NCBI RefSeq assembly: GCF_011326735.1
Contig: NZ_JAANCN010000001.1
Location: 372,001 to 436,000, forward strand
Direction of reading: 5' to 3'
From: Phycicoccus endophyticus
GTDB taxonomy: Bacteria > Actinomycetota > Actinomycetes > Actinomycetales > Dermatophilaceae
Length of the DNA: 64,000 nucleotides
Below the pieces are notes generated by a model. That model was not told the DNA's origin and made no database searches. It worked only from the letters and a program-made list of their open reading frames with translations. This document shows, in pieces, positions 39,901 through 48,738 of this stretch. How positions within the stretch are numbered: position 1 is the first letter of the stretch; every line of letters begins with the position of its first letter. The translations under genes were made by a program, and so were the position numbers.

Positions 39901-40911
39901 TCAGGCGGTCAGCGCCTGCCAGGTGTCCGAGCCGACGATGCCGTCGACGACGAGGCTGCGCGAGCTCTGGAAGGAGCGGACCGCGCTGTCGGTGCCCGAC
40001 CCGAAGATCCCGTCGACCGAGGTCGAGAAGCCCTTGGCCGTCAGGCAGATCTGCACCCCGCGGACCGCGTCGCCCGAGGAGCCGCTGCGCACGGTGACCA
40101 CGAGCGCGGTCCAGGTGTTCGTCCCGACGATCCCGTCGGCCGTCAGCCCCTGGGCGGACTGGAAGGAGACCACCGCGCTCTTGGTCCCCGAGCCGAAGAT
40201 GCCGTCCGCGGTCAGGGAGTAGCCGCGCTGGCGCAGCAGGTACTGCACGGTGCGGACCCGGAACCCGGAGTCGCCCGACCGCACGGTGCTCCAGTGCACG
40301 GGCTCGGGGTCGGGCGTGCCGCCGCCCCCGCCGAGCGAGGCCGCGAGGGTGGCCAGACGCGAGTCTCCGGGGCCGACGTTGATCTCGAAGTGCATCTCGT
40401 CCTTGCGCCCGGAGTAGTCCCCGCCCCAGCGCACGACCCCGTTGCACCGCTGGAGGATCGTGCGGATGGCCGCGACCTGCGCCGAGGTGAAGGTCCCGGA
40501 CGCCCCGAGCGGGTGGTCGGGGGCGTTGACGTCGATCGCGGTGCCGCTGGAGTGGTTCGAGAGGGTCGTGCTGCCCGAGATCTCCCGGTAGCTGTGGCCC
40601 CAGCAGCCGGGGGAGTAGAGCGCCTCGACGGTGGCGTTGACCTGGCGCGCCACGTAGGACAGCACCGTGTAGACATCGCCGGTGCGCACCCCCGCGGGGA
40701 AGGTGGCCCCGCCGACGCTCAGCGAGGCCAGCGGAAGCTGGCTCGAGGTGCCGGCCGGCCAGCCGTTCTGTGAGGTCGCGGCGAAGGCACCGCCCGCACC
40801 GGCGAGACCGGCCCCGCCGGTGAGCAGCAGGGCGCCGGCGCCGCGGATCAGGGTGCGGCGCGGCAGCCGGGGACGGGTGGGGGCCGCGATGGTGGCGTGC
40901 TCGTCGCACAT
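39901..40911 (-). CDS. Exported M15-type peptidase with two peptidoglycan-binding domains
   Basis: A 336-residue secreted cell-wall hydrolase. The N-terminus is a twin-arginine-like signal (PRRTLIRGAGALLL, then an Ala/Gly-rich core ending GGAFA). Residues about 50-185 resemble D,D-carboxypeptidases of the M15/VanY type: SNHSSGTAIDVNAP (His ... Asp metal ligands) and EMHFEI (His ligand). Two PG_binding_1 repeats follow (about 210-270 and 275-335), each with the DGIFGSGT...FQ...DGIVG pattern. The Tat assignment fits the tatA-tatC genes 12 kb away but is inference. A GTGACC direct repeat (MtrA-like) lies in its promoter. Confidence 0.87.
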   Translation of the reverse strand: MCDEHATIAAPTRPRLPRRTLIRGAGALLLTGGAGLAGAGGAFAATSQNGWPAGTSSQLPLASLSVGGATFPAGVRTGDVYTVLSYVARQVNATVEALYSPGCWGHSYREISGSTTLSNHSSGTAIDVNAPDHPLGASGTFTSAQVAAIRTILQRCNGVVRWGGDYSGRKDEMHFEINVGPGDSRLATLAASLGGGGGTPDPEPVHWSTVRSGDSGFRVRTVQYLLRQRGYSLTADGIFGSGTKSAVVSFQSAQGLTADGIVGTNTWTALVVTVRSGSSGDAVRGVQICLTAKGFSTSVDGIFGSGTDSAVRSFQSSRSLVVDGIVGSDTWQALTA

Positions 40912-40931
40912 GCTCGGGGGACTCCTCGTCA

Positions 40932-40948
40932 GGTCACGTTTCGGTCAC
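40932..40948 (-). promoter_or_regulatory. MtrA-like direct repeat upstream of the M15 peptidase gene
   Basis: On the minus strand GTGACC-GAAAC-GTGACC, two identical 6-mers with a 5-nt spacer (11-bp period). Streptomyces MtrA sites are direct repeats close to GTAACC-N5-GTAACC, and MtrA controls cell-wall hydrolases in actinobacteria. The repeat ends 21 bp before the ATG, and a TAGCGT hexamer lies just upstream (about 40955-40960). The rest of the 177-bp gap (40912-41088) shows nothing else I can identify. Confidence 0.5.
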
Positions 40949-41088
40949 GGACGACGCTACGAGGGGCCCCGCCACCGCGCCAGCGCACCGGGCCCCGGGC
41001 GCCGTCCGTGGGCGCGCGCGGGGCGGGGTTGGTGCAGGTCAGCCGGGGTGGGTAAAACCTTCGCAAAGACTCGACAGGGCTGCCGGGG

Positions 41089-41439
41089 TCACCCGGGAAG
41101 GAGCCGGGCGAGGACCCGCCACCCGAGCAGGAGCAGGCCGAGCACCAGGGTGGCGACGACGACGAAGGAGAGGGCGACCCCCTGGCCGGTGATCGCCCGC
41201 ACGAGCATGCCGACCGCGACGGTAGCGACGAGGACGACGGCCCCCCAGGCCAGCGAGCGCGGGCCGGTGTCGAGGGCGAGCCCCGCGAGGACCCACCCGC
41301 CCGCCGTGCCGACGAGGAAGGGCACCGCGGTGCGCAGCACGCCGAGGACGTCCACCCCCTCGGAGTGCGAGCGCCTCCCCACCGCGGCGAACACGACGAC
41401 GACCAGGGCGTCGAGCACGGCCGGCAGTACCCGGCTCAT
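41089..41439 (-). CDS. DUF3054 family membrane protein
   Basis: A 116-residue integral membrane protein with four hydrophobic segments. VLDALVVVVFAAVGRRSHSEG is the DUF3054 signature, followed by RTAVPFLVGTAGGWVLAG. The family has no known function. The ATG overlaps the stop of the PRPP synthetase gene (ATGA, 41436-41439), so it is translationally coupled to it. That pairing is the only functional hint. It belongs to the minus-strand group that interrupts the proteasome locus. Confidence 0.83.
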   Translation of the reverse strand: MSRVLPAVLDALVVVVFAAVGRRSHSEGVDVLGVLRTAVPFLVGTAGGWVLAGLALDTGPRSLAWGAVVLVATVAVGMLVRAITGQGVALSFVVVATLVLGLLLLGWRVLARLLPG

Positions 41440-42428
41440 CCGCCGACCCCGTCGAAGAGCGAGCGCTGGCGGGGCGGGGCGTGCATGGGGTCGACGCCGT
41501 CGAAGAGGCTGGAGACCGACTCGCCCTCGTGGATCCGCTTGATCGCCTCGGCGAACAGCCCCGCGACCGAGCGCACCCGCAGCTCGGGCCAGGCCGCGGG
41601 CGGTGGCACGGTGTCGGTCGTCACGACCTCGGTCACCATCGGGTGGCTGCGCAGCCGCTCGACCGCGCGCCCCGCGAACAGCCCGTGCGTGCAGGCGACG
41701 GCCGCCTCGGCGACGTCGTGCTCGGCGAGCCGGTCGAGCAGCTCGACGATGCTGCCCCCGGTGGCGATCTCGTCGTCGAGGACGATCGCCCGCCGGCCGG
41801 TGACGTCTCCCACGATGGAGTCGATGACGACCCGGTCGTCGCCGAGGCGCTTCTTGGACCCGGCGGCGACCGGCAGGCCGAGCAGCCGCGAGAACTGGGT
41901 CGCGTCCTTGGCGTTGCCGAGGTCGGGCGAGACGACGACCGTGCCGGCCAGGTCCTGGCCGCGGAAGTGGCTCGCGAGCTCGCCGAGCGAGGTGAGGTGG
42001 TCGACGGGGACCGAGAAGAACCCGTGCACCTGCGGGGCGTGCAGGTTCATCGTGATGACGCGGTCCACCCCCGCCGTCGCGATGAGGTCGGCGACGAGCC
42101 GGCCGCCGAGCGAGATCCGCGAGGCGTCCTTCTTGTCGGACCGGGCGTAGGCGAAGTGCGGGATGACGGCGGTCACCATCGCCGCGGAGGCGCCGCGGGC
42201 CGCGTCGACCATGAGGAGGAGCTCCATGAGCGAGTCCTGGGTCGGGGGCACGAGCGGCTGGACGATGTAGACGTCCCGCTGGCGGCAGTTGGCGAGCAGC
42301 TGGGCCTGCAGGCAGTCGTTGCTGAACCGGCTGGTCACCGACTCCGAGAGCGGTACGCCCAAGGCGGTGCAGATGCGGTGCGCGAGCTCCGGGTGCGCCG
42401 AGCCGGAGAAGACGACGATCTCGCGCAT
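41436..42428 (-). CDS. Ribose-phosphate pyrophosphokinase (divergent Prs paralogue)
   Basis: A 330-residue PRPP synthetase that transfers pyrophosphate from ATP to ribose-5-phosphate. IVVFSGSAHPELAHRI is the N-terminal domain, VVSPDLGNAKDA holds pyrophosphate-loop residues, and RAIVLDDEIATGGSIVE is the PRPP-binding signature. The usual YARQD-K segment is YARSDKKDASRISLGGRL here, and the N-terminal SNDCLQAQLLANCRQRDVY is unlike housekeeping Prs, so it is probably a second paralogue. The open frame extends well upstream, but ATG 42428 is the family start and is 6 nt after TACCCT (minus, 42435-42440). It is divergent from dop. Confidence 0.88.
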   Translation of the reverse strand: MREIVVFSGSAHPELAHRICTALGVPLSESVTSRFSNDCLQAQLLANCRQRDVYIVQPLVPPTQDSLMELLLMVDAARGASAAMVTAVIPHFAYARSDKKDASRISLGGRLVADLIATAGVDRVITMNLHAPQVHGFFSVPVDHLTSLGELASHFRGQDLAGTVVVSPDLGNAKDATQFSRLLGLPVAAGSKKRLGDDRVVIDSIVGDVTGRRAIVLDDEIATGGSIVELLDRLAEHDVAEAAVACTHGLFAGRAVERLRSHPMVTEVVTTDTVPPPAAWPELRVRSVAGLFAEAIKRIHEGESVSSLFDGVDPMHAPPRQRSLFDGVGG

Positions 42429-42503
42429 GGCGTCAGGGTATCGGCCGGCCCGGGGCGGGGGTGACCCGCGGTCGCGGCGCATCGGCTCAGTATCGTCGGA
42501 CGC

Positions 42504-44030
42504 ATGACGGTGCGTCGCGTGATGGGGATCGAGACCGAGTACGGGGTCGTCGTGCCCGGTGACCCGGCCGCCAACCCGATGCTCGCGTCCGGCGACGTGG
42601 TCACCGCGTACGCGGCCTCTCGCGGGATCCGGCCGGCCCGCGCGAGCTGGGACTACGCCGACGAGGCACCGCTGCGCGACGCCCGCGGCTTCGACATGGG
42701 CCGGGGGGACGCCCATCCCAGCCAGCTCACCGACACCGAGGACCCGACGCTCGCCAACGTCGTGCTGACCAACGGCGCCCGCCTCTACGTCGACCACGCC
42801 CACCCCGAGTACAGCTCGCCGGAGGTCACCACGCCCCGGGCCGCGGTGCGCTGGGACCGGGCGGGCGAGCTCGTCATGCGCGAGGCGGTGACCCGGCTGG
42901 CCACCGTGCCCCCCGGCGTCAACCTCTACAAGAACAACACCGACGGCAAGGGTGCCTCCTACGGCACCCACGAGAACTACCTGATGGCACGCTCGACCCC
43001 GTTCGCCTCGGTCGTCAAGCACCTCACGCCGTTCTTCGTGGCGCGCCAGGTCATGTGCGGCAGCGGCCGGGTGGGCATCGGCGTCGACTCGCGCACCCCC
43101 GGGTACCAGATCGCCCAGCGCAGCGACTTCTTCGAGGTGGAGGTCGGGCTGGAGACGACCCTCAAGCGGCCGATCATCAACACCCGGGACGAGCCGCACG
43201 CGGTCGCCGACCGCTACCGCCGGCTGCACGTGATCATCGGCGACGCCAACCACGCCGACGTCGCCAACCTGCTGAAGATGGGCTCGACCTCCCTCGTCCT
43301 GGCGATGATCGAGGCCGACGCCGTCGGGGCCGACCTCAGCGTGCGCCGCCCGGTGGCCACTCTCCACGAGATCTCCCACGACCCGAGCCTGCAGACCAAG
43401 CTCGAGCTCGTCGACGGCCGCCGGATGACCGCCGTGGAGCTGCTGTGGGAGTACCACGACCGAGCAGCCGCGTTCGCCGAGGAGCGCTCCGGCGGGCAGC
43501 CGGACCCCGACACCGCCGAGGTCCTCCACTGGTGGTCCACGGTCCTGGACCGCCTGGGGCGCGACCCGATGGAGGCCCGCCGTGAGGTCGACTGGGTGGC
43601 CAAGCTCGCCGTCCTCGAGGGGTACCGCGAACGGGACGGGCTCGCCTGGTCCGACCCCCGCCTCAAAGCGGTCGACCTGCAGTGGTCCGACGTGCGGGCC
43701 GACCGCGGCCTGGCCCACCGGCTCGCCGCCAACGGGCGCCTCGAGGTGCTCGTCGACGACGCCGACGTGCGCGCGGCGGTGACCACCCCGCCGAGCGACA
43801 CCCGGGCGTGGTTCCGCGGGGCCTGTCTCGCGCGCTTCTCGGAGGCCGTGGTCGCCGCCTCCTGGGACTCGGTGATCTTCGAGGTGCCGGGCCAGCGGAT
43901 GCTCCAGCGGGTGCCCATGCTCGAGCCGCTGCGGGGGACCGAGGCGGCGGTGGGACAGATCGTGCGCGAGGCGCCCGACGCGGCCGCCCTGCTGCGGGCG
44001 CTCGCCACCGCCGGCACCGACGCCGACTAG
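42504..44030 (+). CDS. dop: Pup deamidase/depupylase Dop
   Basis: A 508-residue carboxylate-amine-ligase-like enzyme that deamidates the Pup C-terminal Gln to Glu and removes Pup from substrates. [10 protein letters not shown] is the Mg-binding N-terminus with the catalytic Asp region downstream, [19 protein letters not shown] is shared with PafA, and the long loop after residue 40 ([14 protein letters not shown]) distinguishes Dop from Paf[13 protein letters not shown] is the nucleotide-site segment. The ATG lies 7 nt after TATCGT (42491-42496). The TAG stop (44028-44030) begins the TAGGCT -10-like element of pup. Confidence 0.96.
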   Translation: MTVRRVMGIETEYGVVVPGDPAANPMLASGDVVTAYAASRGIRPARASWDYADEAPLRDARGFDMGRGDAHPSQLTDTEDPTLANVVLTNGARLYVDHAHPEYSSPEVTTPRAAVRWDRAGELVMREAVTRLATVPPGVNLYKNNTDGKGASYGTHENYLMARSTPFASVVKHLTPFFVARQVMCGSGRVGIGVDSRTPGYQIAQRSDFFEVEVGLETTLKRPIINTRDEPHAVADRYRRLHVIIGDANHADVANLLKMGSTSLVLAMIEADAVGADLSVRRPVATLHEISHDPSLQTKLELVDGRRMTAVELLWEYHDRAAAFAEERSGGQPDPDTAEVLHWWSTVLDRLGRDPMEARREVDWVAKLAVLEGYRERDGLAWSDPRLKAVDLQWSDVRADRGLAHRLAANGRLEVLVDDADVRAAVTTPPSDTRAWFRGACLARFSEAVVAASWDSVIFEVPGQRMLQRVPMLEPLRGTEAAVGQIVREAPDAAALLRALATAGTDAD

Positions 44031-44033
44031 GCT
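44028..44033 (+). promoter_or_regulatory. Candidate -10 element of the pup-prcB-prcA-pafA operon
   Basis: TAGGCT overlaps the dop stop codon. The pup ATG is 33 nt downstream with a ribosome binding site (GAAGGACGG, about 44052-44060), so this transcript would carry a short leader, unlike the leaderless genes around it. Confidence 0.45.
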
Positions 44034-44065
44034 CGGGTGCAGACCCCGACCGAAGGACGGTGACC

Positions 44066-44260
44066 ATGGCCGGTCAGGAGCAGATCAAGCCGCAGCGCCG
44101 CGACGGCGAGCCCGACGACGTCGAGACGCCCGACCCCGCCGCTGCCGCTCCCGCCGCACAGGCGAGCGAGATCGACGACATCCTCGACGAGATCGACGGC
44201 GTCCTGGAGTCCAACGCGGAGGAGTTCGTCCGCGGCTTCGTCCAGAAGGGCGGCCAGTGA
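44066..44260 (+). CDS. pup: Prokaryotic ubiquitin-like protein Pup
   Basis: A 64-residue intrinsically disordered protein tag. The helical segment that binds the ARC coiled coil is [20 protein letters not shown], and the C-terminus is GFVQKGGQ. The terminal Gln must be deamidated by Dop before PafA links it to substrate lysines, so this is the Pup-GGQ form. The long open frame upstream is noise; ATG 44066 with GGACGG upstream is the family start. The stop overlaps the prcB GTG (GTGA), giving tight coupling. Length equals the mycobacterial protein. Confidence 0.97.
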   Translation: MAGQEQIKPQRRDGEPDDVETPDPAAAAPAAQASEIDDILDEIDGVLESNAEEFVRGFVQKGGQ

Positions 44261-45078
44261 GCCTCGGAGCCGACTCCGGGCGCCTCCCCGCCGCCTACCT
44301 CGTGCCGGGGTCGTCCTCCTTCACCGAGTTCCTCGCGGCGCACGTGCCCGGCCTGCTGCCCTCACGGCGCTCGCTGCCGGCCGGTGCCGCGCTCGAGGCG
44401 CCCCACGGCACGACGATCCTGGCGGTCACCTTCGACGGCGGCGTCGTCATGGCCGGCGACCGGCGGGCGACGATGGGCAACATCATCGCCAACCGCGACA
44501 TGGAGAAGGTCTTCGCCACCGACGAGTACAGCCTCGTCGGCATCGCGGGGACGGCCGGGCTGGCCATCGAGCTCGTCCGGCTCTTCCAGGTCGAGCTGGA
44601 GCACTACGAGAAGATCGAGGGCACGCTGATGTCCCTCGAGGGCAAGGCCAACCGGCTCGCGTCGATGATCCGCGGCAACCTCGGGATGGCCATGCAGGGC
44701 CTGTCCGTCGTCCCGATGTTCGCCGGCTACGACCTCGAGGAGCGCCAGGGGCGGATCTTCTCCTACGACGTCACCGGCGGGTGCTACGAGGAGCACGACC
44801 ACCACAGCGTCGGCTCCGGGTCGCTCTTCGCCCGCGGGGCGCTGAAGAAGCTCTACCGCCGTGGGGGCGACGCCGACGCCGCGGTGCGGGTCGCCGTCGA
44901 GGCCCTCTACGACGCCGCCGACGACGACTCGGCGACCGGCGGGCCGGACGTCGGCCGGCGGATCTGGCCGACCGTCGGGGTCGTCGACGCCGAGGGCGCC
45001 CGCTTCGTCCCCGAGGACGAGGTGGCCCCGGTGGTCGACGCCATCATCGCCGAGCGGGCCGAGGGAGGTGCCCGATGA
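44257..45078 (+). CDS. prcB: 20S proteasome beta subunit PrcB
   Basis: A 273-residue precursor of the catalytic beta subunit. The propeptide is residues 1-51, ending EAPHG. Autocatalytic cleavage before Thr52 exposes the nucleophile in TTILAV. The active-site Asp and Lys follow in GDRRAT and later strands, and [14 protein letters not shown] fits the chamber-facing region. The GTG start is inside the pup stop (GTGA), and the stop overlaps the prcA ATG. Fourteen beta subunits form the two inner rings of the core. Confidence 0.97.
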   Translation: MSLGADSGRLPAAYLVPGSSSFTEFLAAHVPGLLPSRRSLPAGAALEAPHGTTILAVTFDGGVVMAGDRRATMGNIIANRDMEKVFATDEYSLVGIAGTAGLAIELVRLFQVELEHYEKIEGTLMSLEGKANRLASMIRGNLGMAMQGLSVVPMFAGYDLEERQGRIFSYDVTGGCYEEHDHHSVGSGSLFARGALKKLYRRGGDADAAVRVAVEALYDAADDDSATGGPDVGRRIWPTVGVVDAEGARFVPEDEVAPVVDAIIAERAEGGAR

Positions 45079-45881
45079 CCGCCGGGATGCCGTTCTACGT
45101 CTCGCCCGAGCAGCTGATGAAGGACCGGGCCGACTTCGCCCGCAAGGGCATCGCCCGGGGGCGCTCGGTCGTCGTGCTCCAGTACGACGCCGGCATCGCC
45201 TTCGTCGCCGAGAACCCGAGCCGCGCGCTGCACAAGGTCTCCGAGATCTACGACCGGATCGCGTTCGCCGCCGTCGGCAAGTACAACGAGTTCGAGAACC
45301 TGCGGGTGGCCGGAGTCCGGTACGCCGACCTGCGCGGGTACTCCTACGACCGCTCCGACGTCACGGCCAGGGGCCTGGCCAACGCCTACGCCCAGACCCT
45401 CGGCACGGTGTTCACCCAGGAGTCCAAGCCCTACGAGGTCGAGATCGTCGTCGCCGAGGTCAGCACGACGCCCGAGGGCGACCAGGTCTACCGGCTCACC
45501 TACGACGGGTCGGTGGCCGACGAGCACGGCTTCGTGGCCATGGGTGGGGGAGCGGAGCAGATCGAGACCGCCCTGCGCGAGGCGTGGCGACCCGGCATGC
45601 ACCTCGGCGAGGCCTTGGCCCTCGCGGTGCGCCTCCTCGGGACCGACCCCGGCGGCGGCGAGCCGCGCACGCTGGCGCCCGAGCAGCTCGAGGTGGCCGT
45701 GCTGGACCGGCACCGCCCCCGCCGCCGCTTCCGCCGGGTCCAGGGCGACCTGCTCGAGCGCCTGCTGAGCACCGACGACCCGACCGCCGACGTCCCCGAC
45801 GCCGACGACGAGGACTCCGCGCGCAGCGCGGCCACCAACCCGCAGACCCAGCGCCCCGAGCAGGACGGCCCGCGCGAGTGA
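45075..45881 (+). CDS. prcA: 20S proteasome alpha subunit PrcA
   Basis: A 268-residue alpha subunit forming the outer gated rings. The N-terminus [30 protein letters not shown] is the gate and H0 helix, and [29 protein letters not shown] is typical. ATG 45075 overlaps the prcB stop (ATGA) and has GGGAGG at 45063-45068. The C-terminal 40 residues are a disordered acidic tail ([17 protein letters not shown]) that is probably not in the ring. The stop overlaps the pafA GTG. Confidence 0.96.
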   Translation: MTAGMPFYVSPEQLMKDRADFARKGIARGRSVVVLQYDAGIAFVAENPSRALHKVSEIYDRIAFAAVGKYNEFENLRVAGVRYADLRGYSYDRSDVTARGLANAYAQTLGTVFTQESKPYEVEIVVAEVSTTPEGDQVYRLTYDGSVADEHGFVAMGGGAEQIETALREAWRPGMHLGEALALAVRLLGTDPGGGEPRTLAPEQLEVAVLDRHRPRRRFRRVQGDLLERLLSTDDPTADVPDADDEDSARSAATNPQTQRPEQDGPRE

Positions 45882-47257
45882 GCACCCGCGGAACGCGCCG
45901 GATCTTCGGGATCGAGAACGAGTACGGGATCACGTGCTCGACCGCGGGCCAGCGCACCCTGACACCCGACGAGGTGGCTCGCTACCTCTTCCGCAAGGTC
46001 GTCGCCTGGGGGCGCTCGAGCAACGTCTTCCTCACCAACGGCTCTCGGCTCTACCTGGACGTCGGCTCGCACCCGGAGTACGCCACCGCCGAGTGCGACA
46101 CGATCGCCCAGGTCGTCACCCACGACCGCGCGGGGGAGCGGATCATCGAGGGGCTCGTCGCCGACGCCCAGCAGCGGCTGCAGGAGGACGGCGTCGCCGG
46201 CGACATCTACGTCTTCAAGAACAACACCGACTCCGCGGGCAACTCCTACGGCTGCCACGAGAACTACCTCGTGACCCGGGCGGGGGAGTTCCAGGCGCTC
46301 TCGGAGACCCTGCTGCCCTTCCTCATCAGCCGCCAGCTGACGTGCGGCGCCGGCAAGCTCGTCACGACGAGCAAGGGCGCCTCGTACGCCCTCAGCCAGC
46401 GGGCGGACCACATCTGGGAGGGCGTCTCGTCGGCGACGACCCGCAGCCGGCCGATCATCAACACCCGCGACGAGCCGCACGCCGACGCCGAGCACTACCG
46501 GCGCCTGCACGTCATCGTCGGCGACTCCAACATGGCCGAGCCGACGACGATGCTCAAGATCGGCTCCGCCGACCTCGTCCTGCGGATGATCGAGGCGGGC
46601 GTCGTCATGCGCGACCTCACCCTGGAGAACCCGATCCGCGCCATCCGCGAGATCTCGCACGACATGACCGGCCGGCGCACCGTGCGGCTGGCCAACGGCC
46701 GGGAGGTCTCCGCCCTCGACCTCCAGCGTGAGTACCACGCGAAGGCGGCCGAGTTCGTCGCCCGGGAGGGCGCCACGGACCCCTCGCACGAGCGCGTCCT
46801 GGAGCTGTGGGACCGCACGCTCACCGCCGTCGAGACCGGCAACCTGGCCCTCGTCGAGCGGGAGATCGACTGGGTCGTCAAGCACCGGCTGCTCGAGGAC
46901 TACGCCACCCGGCACGGTCTCGACCTCGACAGCCCCCGGCTGGCCCAGATCGACCTCGCCTACCACGACATCGACCGCACCCGGGGCCTGTACTACCTCC
47001 TGCAGCGGCGCGGCCGCGTCGAGCGGGTCGTCTCCGACCTGGAGGTCTTCGAGGCCAAGGAGCGCCCGCCGCAGACGACGAGGGCCAAGCTGCGCGGGGA
47101 CTTCATCCGGGCCGCGCAGGAGCACCGCCGGGACTTCACCGTCGACTGGGTGCACCTGAAGCTCAACGACCAGGCCCAGCGCACCGTGCTGTGCAAGGAC
47201 CCCTTCCTCGCCGAGGACGCCCGGGTCGAGCGGCTCATCGAGGGCATGAGTGCCTGA
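45878..47257 (+). CDS. pafA: Pup--protein ligase PafA
   Basis: A 459-residue ATP-dependent ligase that couples the Pup C-terminal Glu to lysine side chains of target proteins. [13 protein letters not shown] is the catalytic N-terminus (the Mg ligand Glu), and [21 protein letters not shown] and [21 protein letters not shown] are shared with Dop. [14 protein letters not shown] and the C-terminal domain (about 400-459) are PafA-specific. The GTG overlaps the prcA stop (GTGA), so pup-prcB-prcA-pafA form one continuously overlapped operon. The ligase lacks the long Dop-loop, which separates the two paralogues clearly. Confidence 0.97.
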   Translation: MSTRGTRRIFGIENEYGITCSTAGQRTLTPDEVARYLFRKVVAWGRSSNVFLTNGSRLYLDVGSHPEYATAECDTIAQVVTHDRAGERIIEGLVADAQQRLQEDGVAGDIYVFKNNTDSAGNSYGCHENYLVTRAGEFQALSETLLPFLISRQLTCGAGKLVTTSKGASYALSQRADHIWEGVSSATTRSRPIINTRDEPHADAEHYRRLHVIVGDSNMAEPTTMLKIGSADLVLRMIEAGVVMRDLTLENPIRAIREISHDMTGRRTVRLANGREVSALDLQREYHAKAAEFVAREGATDPSHERVLELWDRTLTAVETGNLALVEREIDWVVKHRLLEDYATRHGLDLDSPRLAQIDLAYHDIDRTRGLYYLLQRRGRVERVVSDLEVFEAKERPPQTTRAKLRGDFIRAAQEHRRDFTVDWVHLKLNDQAQRTVLCKDPFLAEDARVERLIEGMSA

Positions 47258-47380
47258 GCGCCCCGGTCGGGCAGGCTTCTCACAGGCTGCGATGCGGGAG
47301 TTCCCACCTCGCGCGGTTATCGTGGATGGCCGTTCACGCCGCGCCGCGGCGACCCCGACCCCCGAAGGTGTACCCGAGCC

Positions 47381-48328
47381 GTGCCCCGTCGCTTCCTCCC
47401 CGCCCTCTCCGCCGCTGCCCTGGCCGGAACCCTCCTGCTCGCCGGCTGCGGCTCCGACGAGGCCGCCACCCCGACGAGCTCGTTGAGCTCGGTTCAGGTG
47501 ACCGGTGCCGCCGACAAGGAGCCCACCGTCACCGTGGACGCACCGCTCGAGCTGTCCCGGACCGAGTCCACGGTGGTCTCCGAGGGCGACGGCGCGACGA
47601 TCGCCGACGACGACCTGGTCACCCTCAAGGCCGTTCTCGTCAACGGCACCGACGGCAAGGTCATCACGAGCACGTGGGGCAGCGGGACCGTGGGCCTCGA
47701 CCTGGCCGCCGACGACCTGTTCGCGTCGTTCAAGAGCGAGATCCCCGGCACCAAGGTCGGCTCGCGGATGGTCATCGCCTCCACCCCGGCCGACGCCTAC
47801 GGCGACAGCGGCAACGAGACGCTGGGCATCGGCGCGGACGACCCGGTCGTCTTCGTCGTCGACCTCGTCGACGCCACCCAGGCGCTCGCGAGCGCCGAGG
47901 GCACCGCGGTGACGCCGAAGAAGGGCCTGCCCACGGTCACCGTCAAGGACGGCGAGCCCGCGAAGATCACCATCCCCAAGGGGGCCAAGGCGCCCAAGAA
48001 CACCGTCGCGCAGACCCTGGTCAAGGGGACCGGGGAGAAGGTGACCGAGGGCCAGACCATCCGGGTCAGCTACACCGGGGCCCTCTTGCGCAACGGCAAG
48101 GTCTTCGACGCCAGCGCCAACCACCCCGACGACCCGACCTACGACTTCACCGTCGGTCAGGGCCAGGTGGTCACGGGCTGGGACACCGGCCTGCGGGGCC
48201 AGACCGTCGGCAGCCGGGTCCTGCTCATCGTCCCGCCCAAGGACGGCTACGGCGACTCCGGGCGCGGTGACACGATCAAGGGCACCGACACGCTCGTCTT
48301 CGTCGTCGACATCCTCGCCGCGTACTGA
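47381..48328 (+). CDS. FKBP-type peptidyl-prolyl isomerase, lipoprotein with two FKBP-like domains
   Basis: A 315-residue secreted lipoprotein. The signal peptide PRRFLPALSAAALAGTLLLAGC ends with the lipobox LAGC, and an Ala/Ser/Thr-rich linker follows. Residues about 60-165 form a degenerate FKBP domain (VGSRMVIASTPADAYG...GIGADDPVVFVVDL). Residues about 205-315 form a standard FKBP domain (VSYTGALLRNGKVFDAS, GWDTGLRGQTVGSRVLL, FVVDILAAY). It is probably an envelope folding factor. The GTG start is in a 123-bp gap after pafA that also holds TATCGT (47318-47323), a possible promoter. Confidence 0.92.
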   Translation: MPRRFLPALSAAALAGTLLLAGCGSDEAATPTSSLSSVQVTGAADKEPTVTVDAPLELSRTESTVVSEGDGATIADDDLVTLKAVLVNGTDGKVITSTWGSGTVGLDLAADDLFASFKSEIPGTKVGSRMVIASTPADAYGDSGNETLGIGADDPVVFVVDLVDATQALASAEGTAVTPKKGLPTVTVKDGEPAKITIPKGAKAPKNTVAQTLVKGTGEKVTEGQTIRVSYTGALLRNGKVFDASANHPDDPTYDFTVGQGQVVTGWDTGLRGQTVGSRVLLIVPPKDGYGDSGRGDTIKGTDTLVFVVDILAAY

Positions 48329-48360
48329 CCGCCGGCCGGACCACCAGAGAGGCCTGACCC

Positions 48361-48738
48361 ATGAGCGAGCCCACCAAGCCCGAGATCGAGTTCCCCGGAG
48401 CCGAGCCGCCGACCGAGCTGGTCGTCGAGGACCTCGTCGTCGGCGAGGGGGCCGAGGCCACCCCGGGGAGCACGGTCTCGGCGCACTACGTGGGCGTGGC
48501 CCATTCCACGGGCGAGGAGTTCGACGCCTCGTGGAACCGGGGTGCGCCCCTGGAGTTCCGGCTCGGCGTCGGCATGGTCATCGCCGGCTGGGACGAGGGG
48601 ATCGTCGGGATGCGGGTCGGCGGCCGCCGCCAGCTGAGCATCCCGCCGGAGAAGGCCTACGGCGACCGCGGGGCCGGGGGCGTCATCAAGCCTGGCGAGT
48701 CGCTCGTCTTCGTCGTCGACCTCATGGACGTGCGCTGA
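48361..48738 (+). CDS. Cytoplasmic FKBP-type peptidyl-prolyl isomerase
   Basis: A 125-residue single-domain FKBP without signal peptide. VSAHYVGVAHSTGEEFDASW, LEFRLGVGMVIAGWDEGIVGMRVGGRR and FVVDLMDVR cover the active-site residues (Tyr, Phe, Asp and Trp-equivalent positions). It catalyses cis-trans isomerisation of Xaa-Pro bonds in the cytoplasm. It follows the lipoprotein FKBP by 32 bp with GAGAGG before the ATG, so the pair probably form an operon of a secreted and a cytoplasmic enzyme. Its 3' end overlaps the convergent DUF3866 gene by 17 bp. Confidence 0.93.
   Translation: MSEPTKPEIEFPGAEPPTELVVEDLVVGEGAEATPGSTVSAHYVGVAHSTGEEFDASWNRGAPLEFRLGVGMVIAGWDEGIVGMRVGGRRQLSIPPEKAYGDRGAGGVIKPGESLVFVVDLMDVR

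Noticed and set aside
41089-41439. Small membrane protein as a phage holin
   Set aside because: It is coupled to a metabolic gene and matches DUF3054; no lysis or phage genes are nearby.
47258-47380. An additional small gene between pafA and the FKBP lipoprotein
   Set aside because: Short frames exist, but none has a plausible start, ribosome binding site or recognisable sequence. Only a candidate TATCGT promoter is seen.
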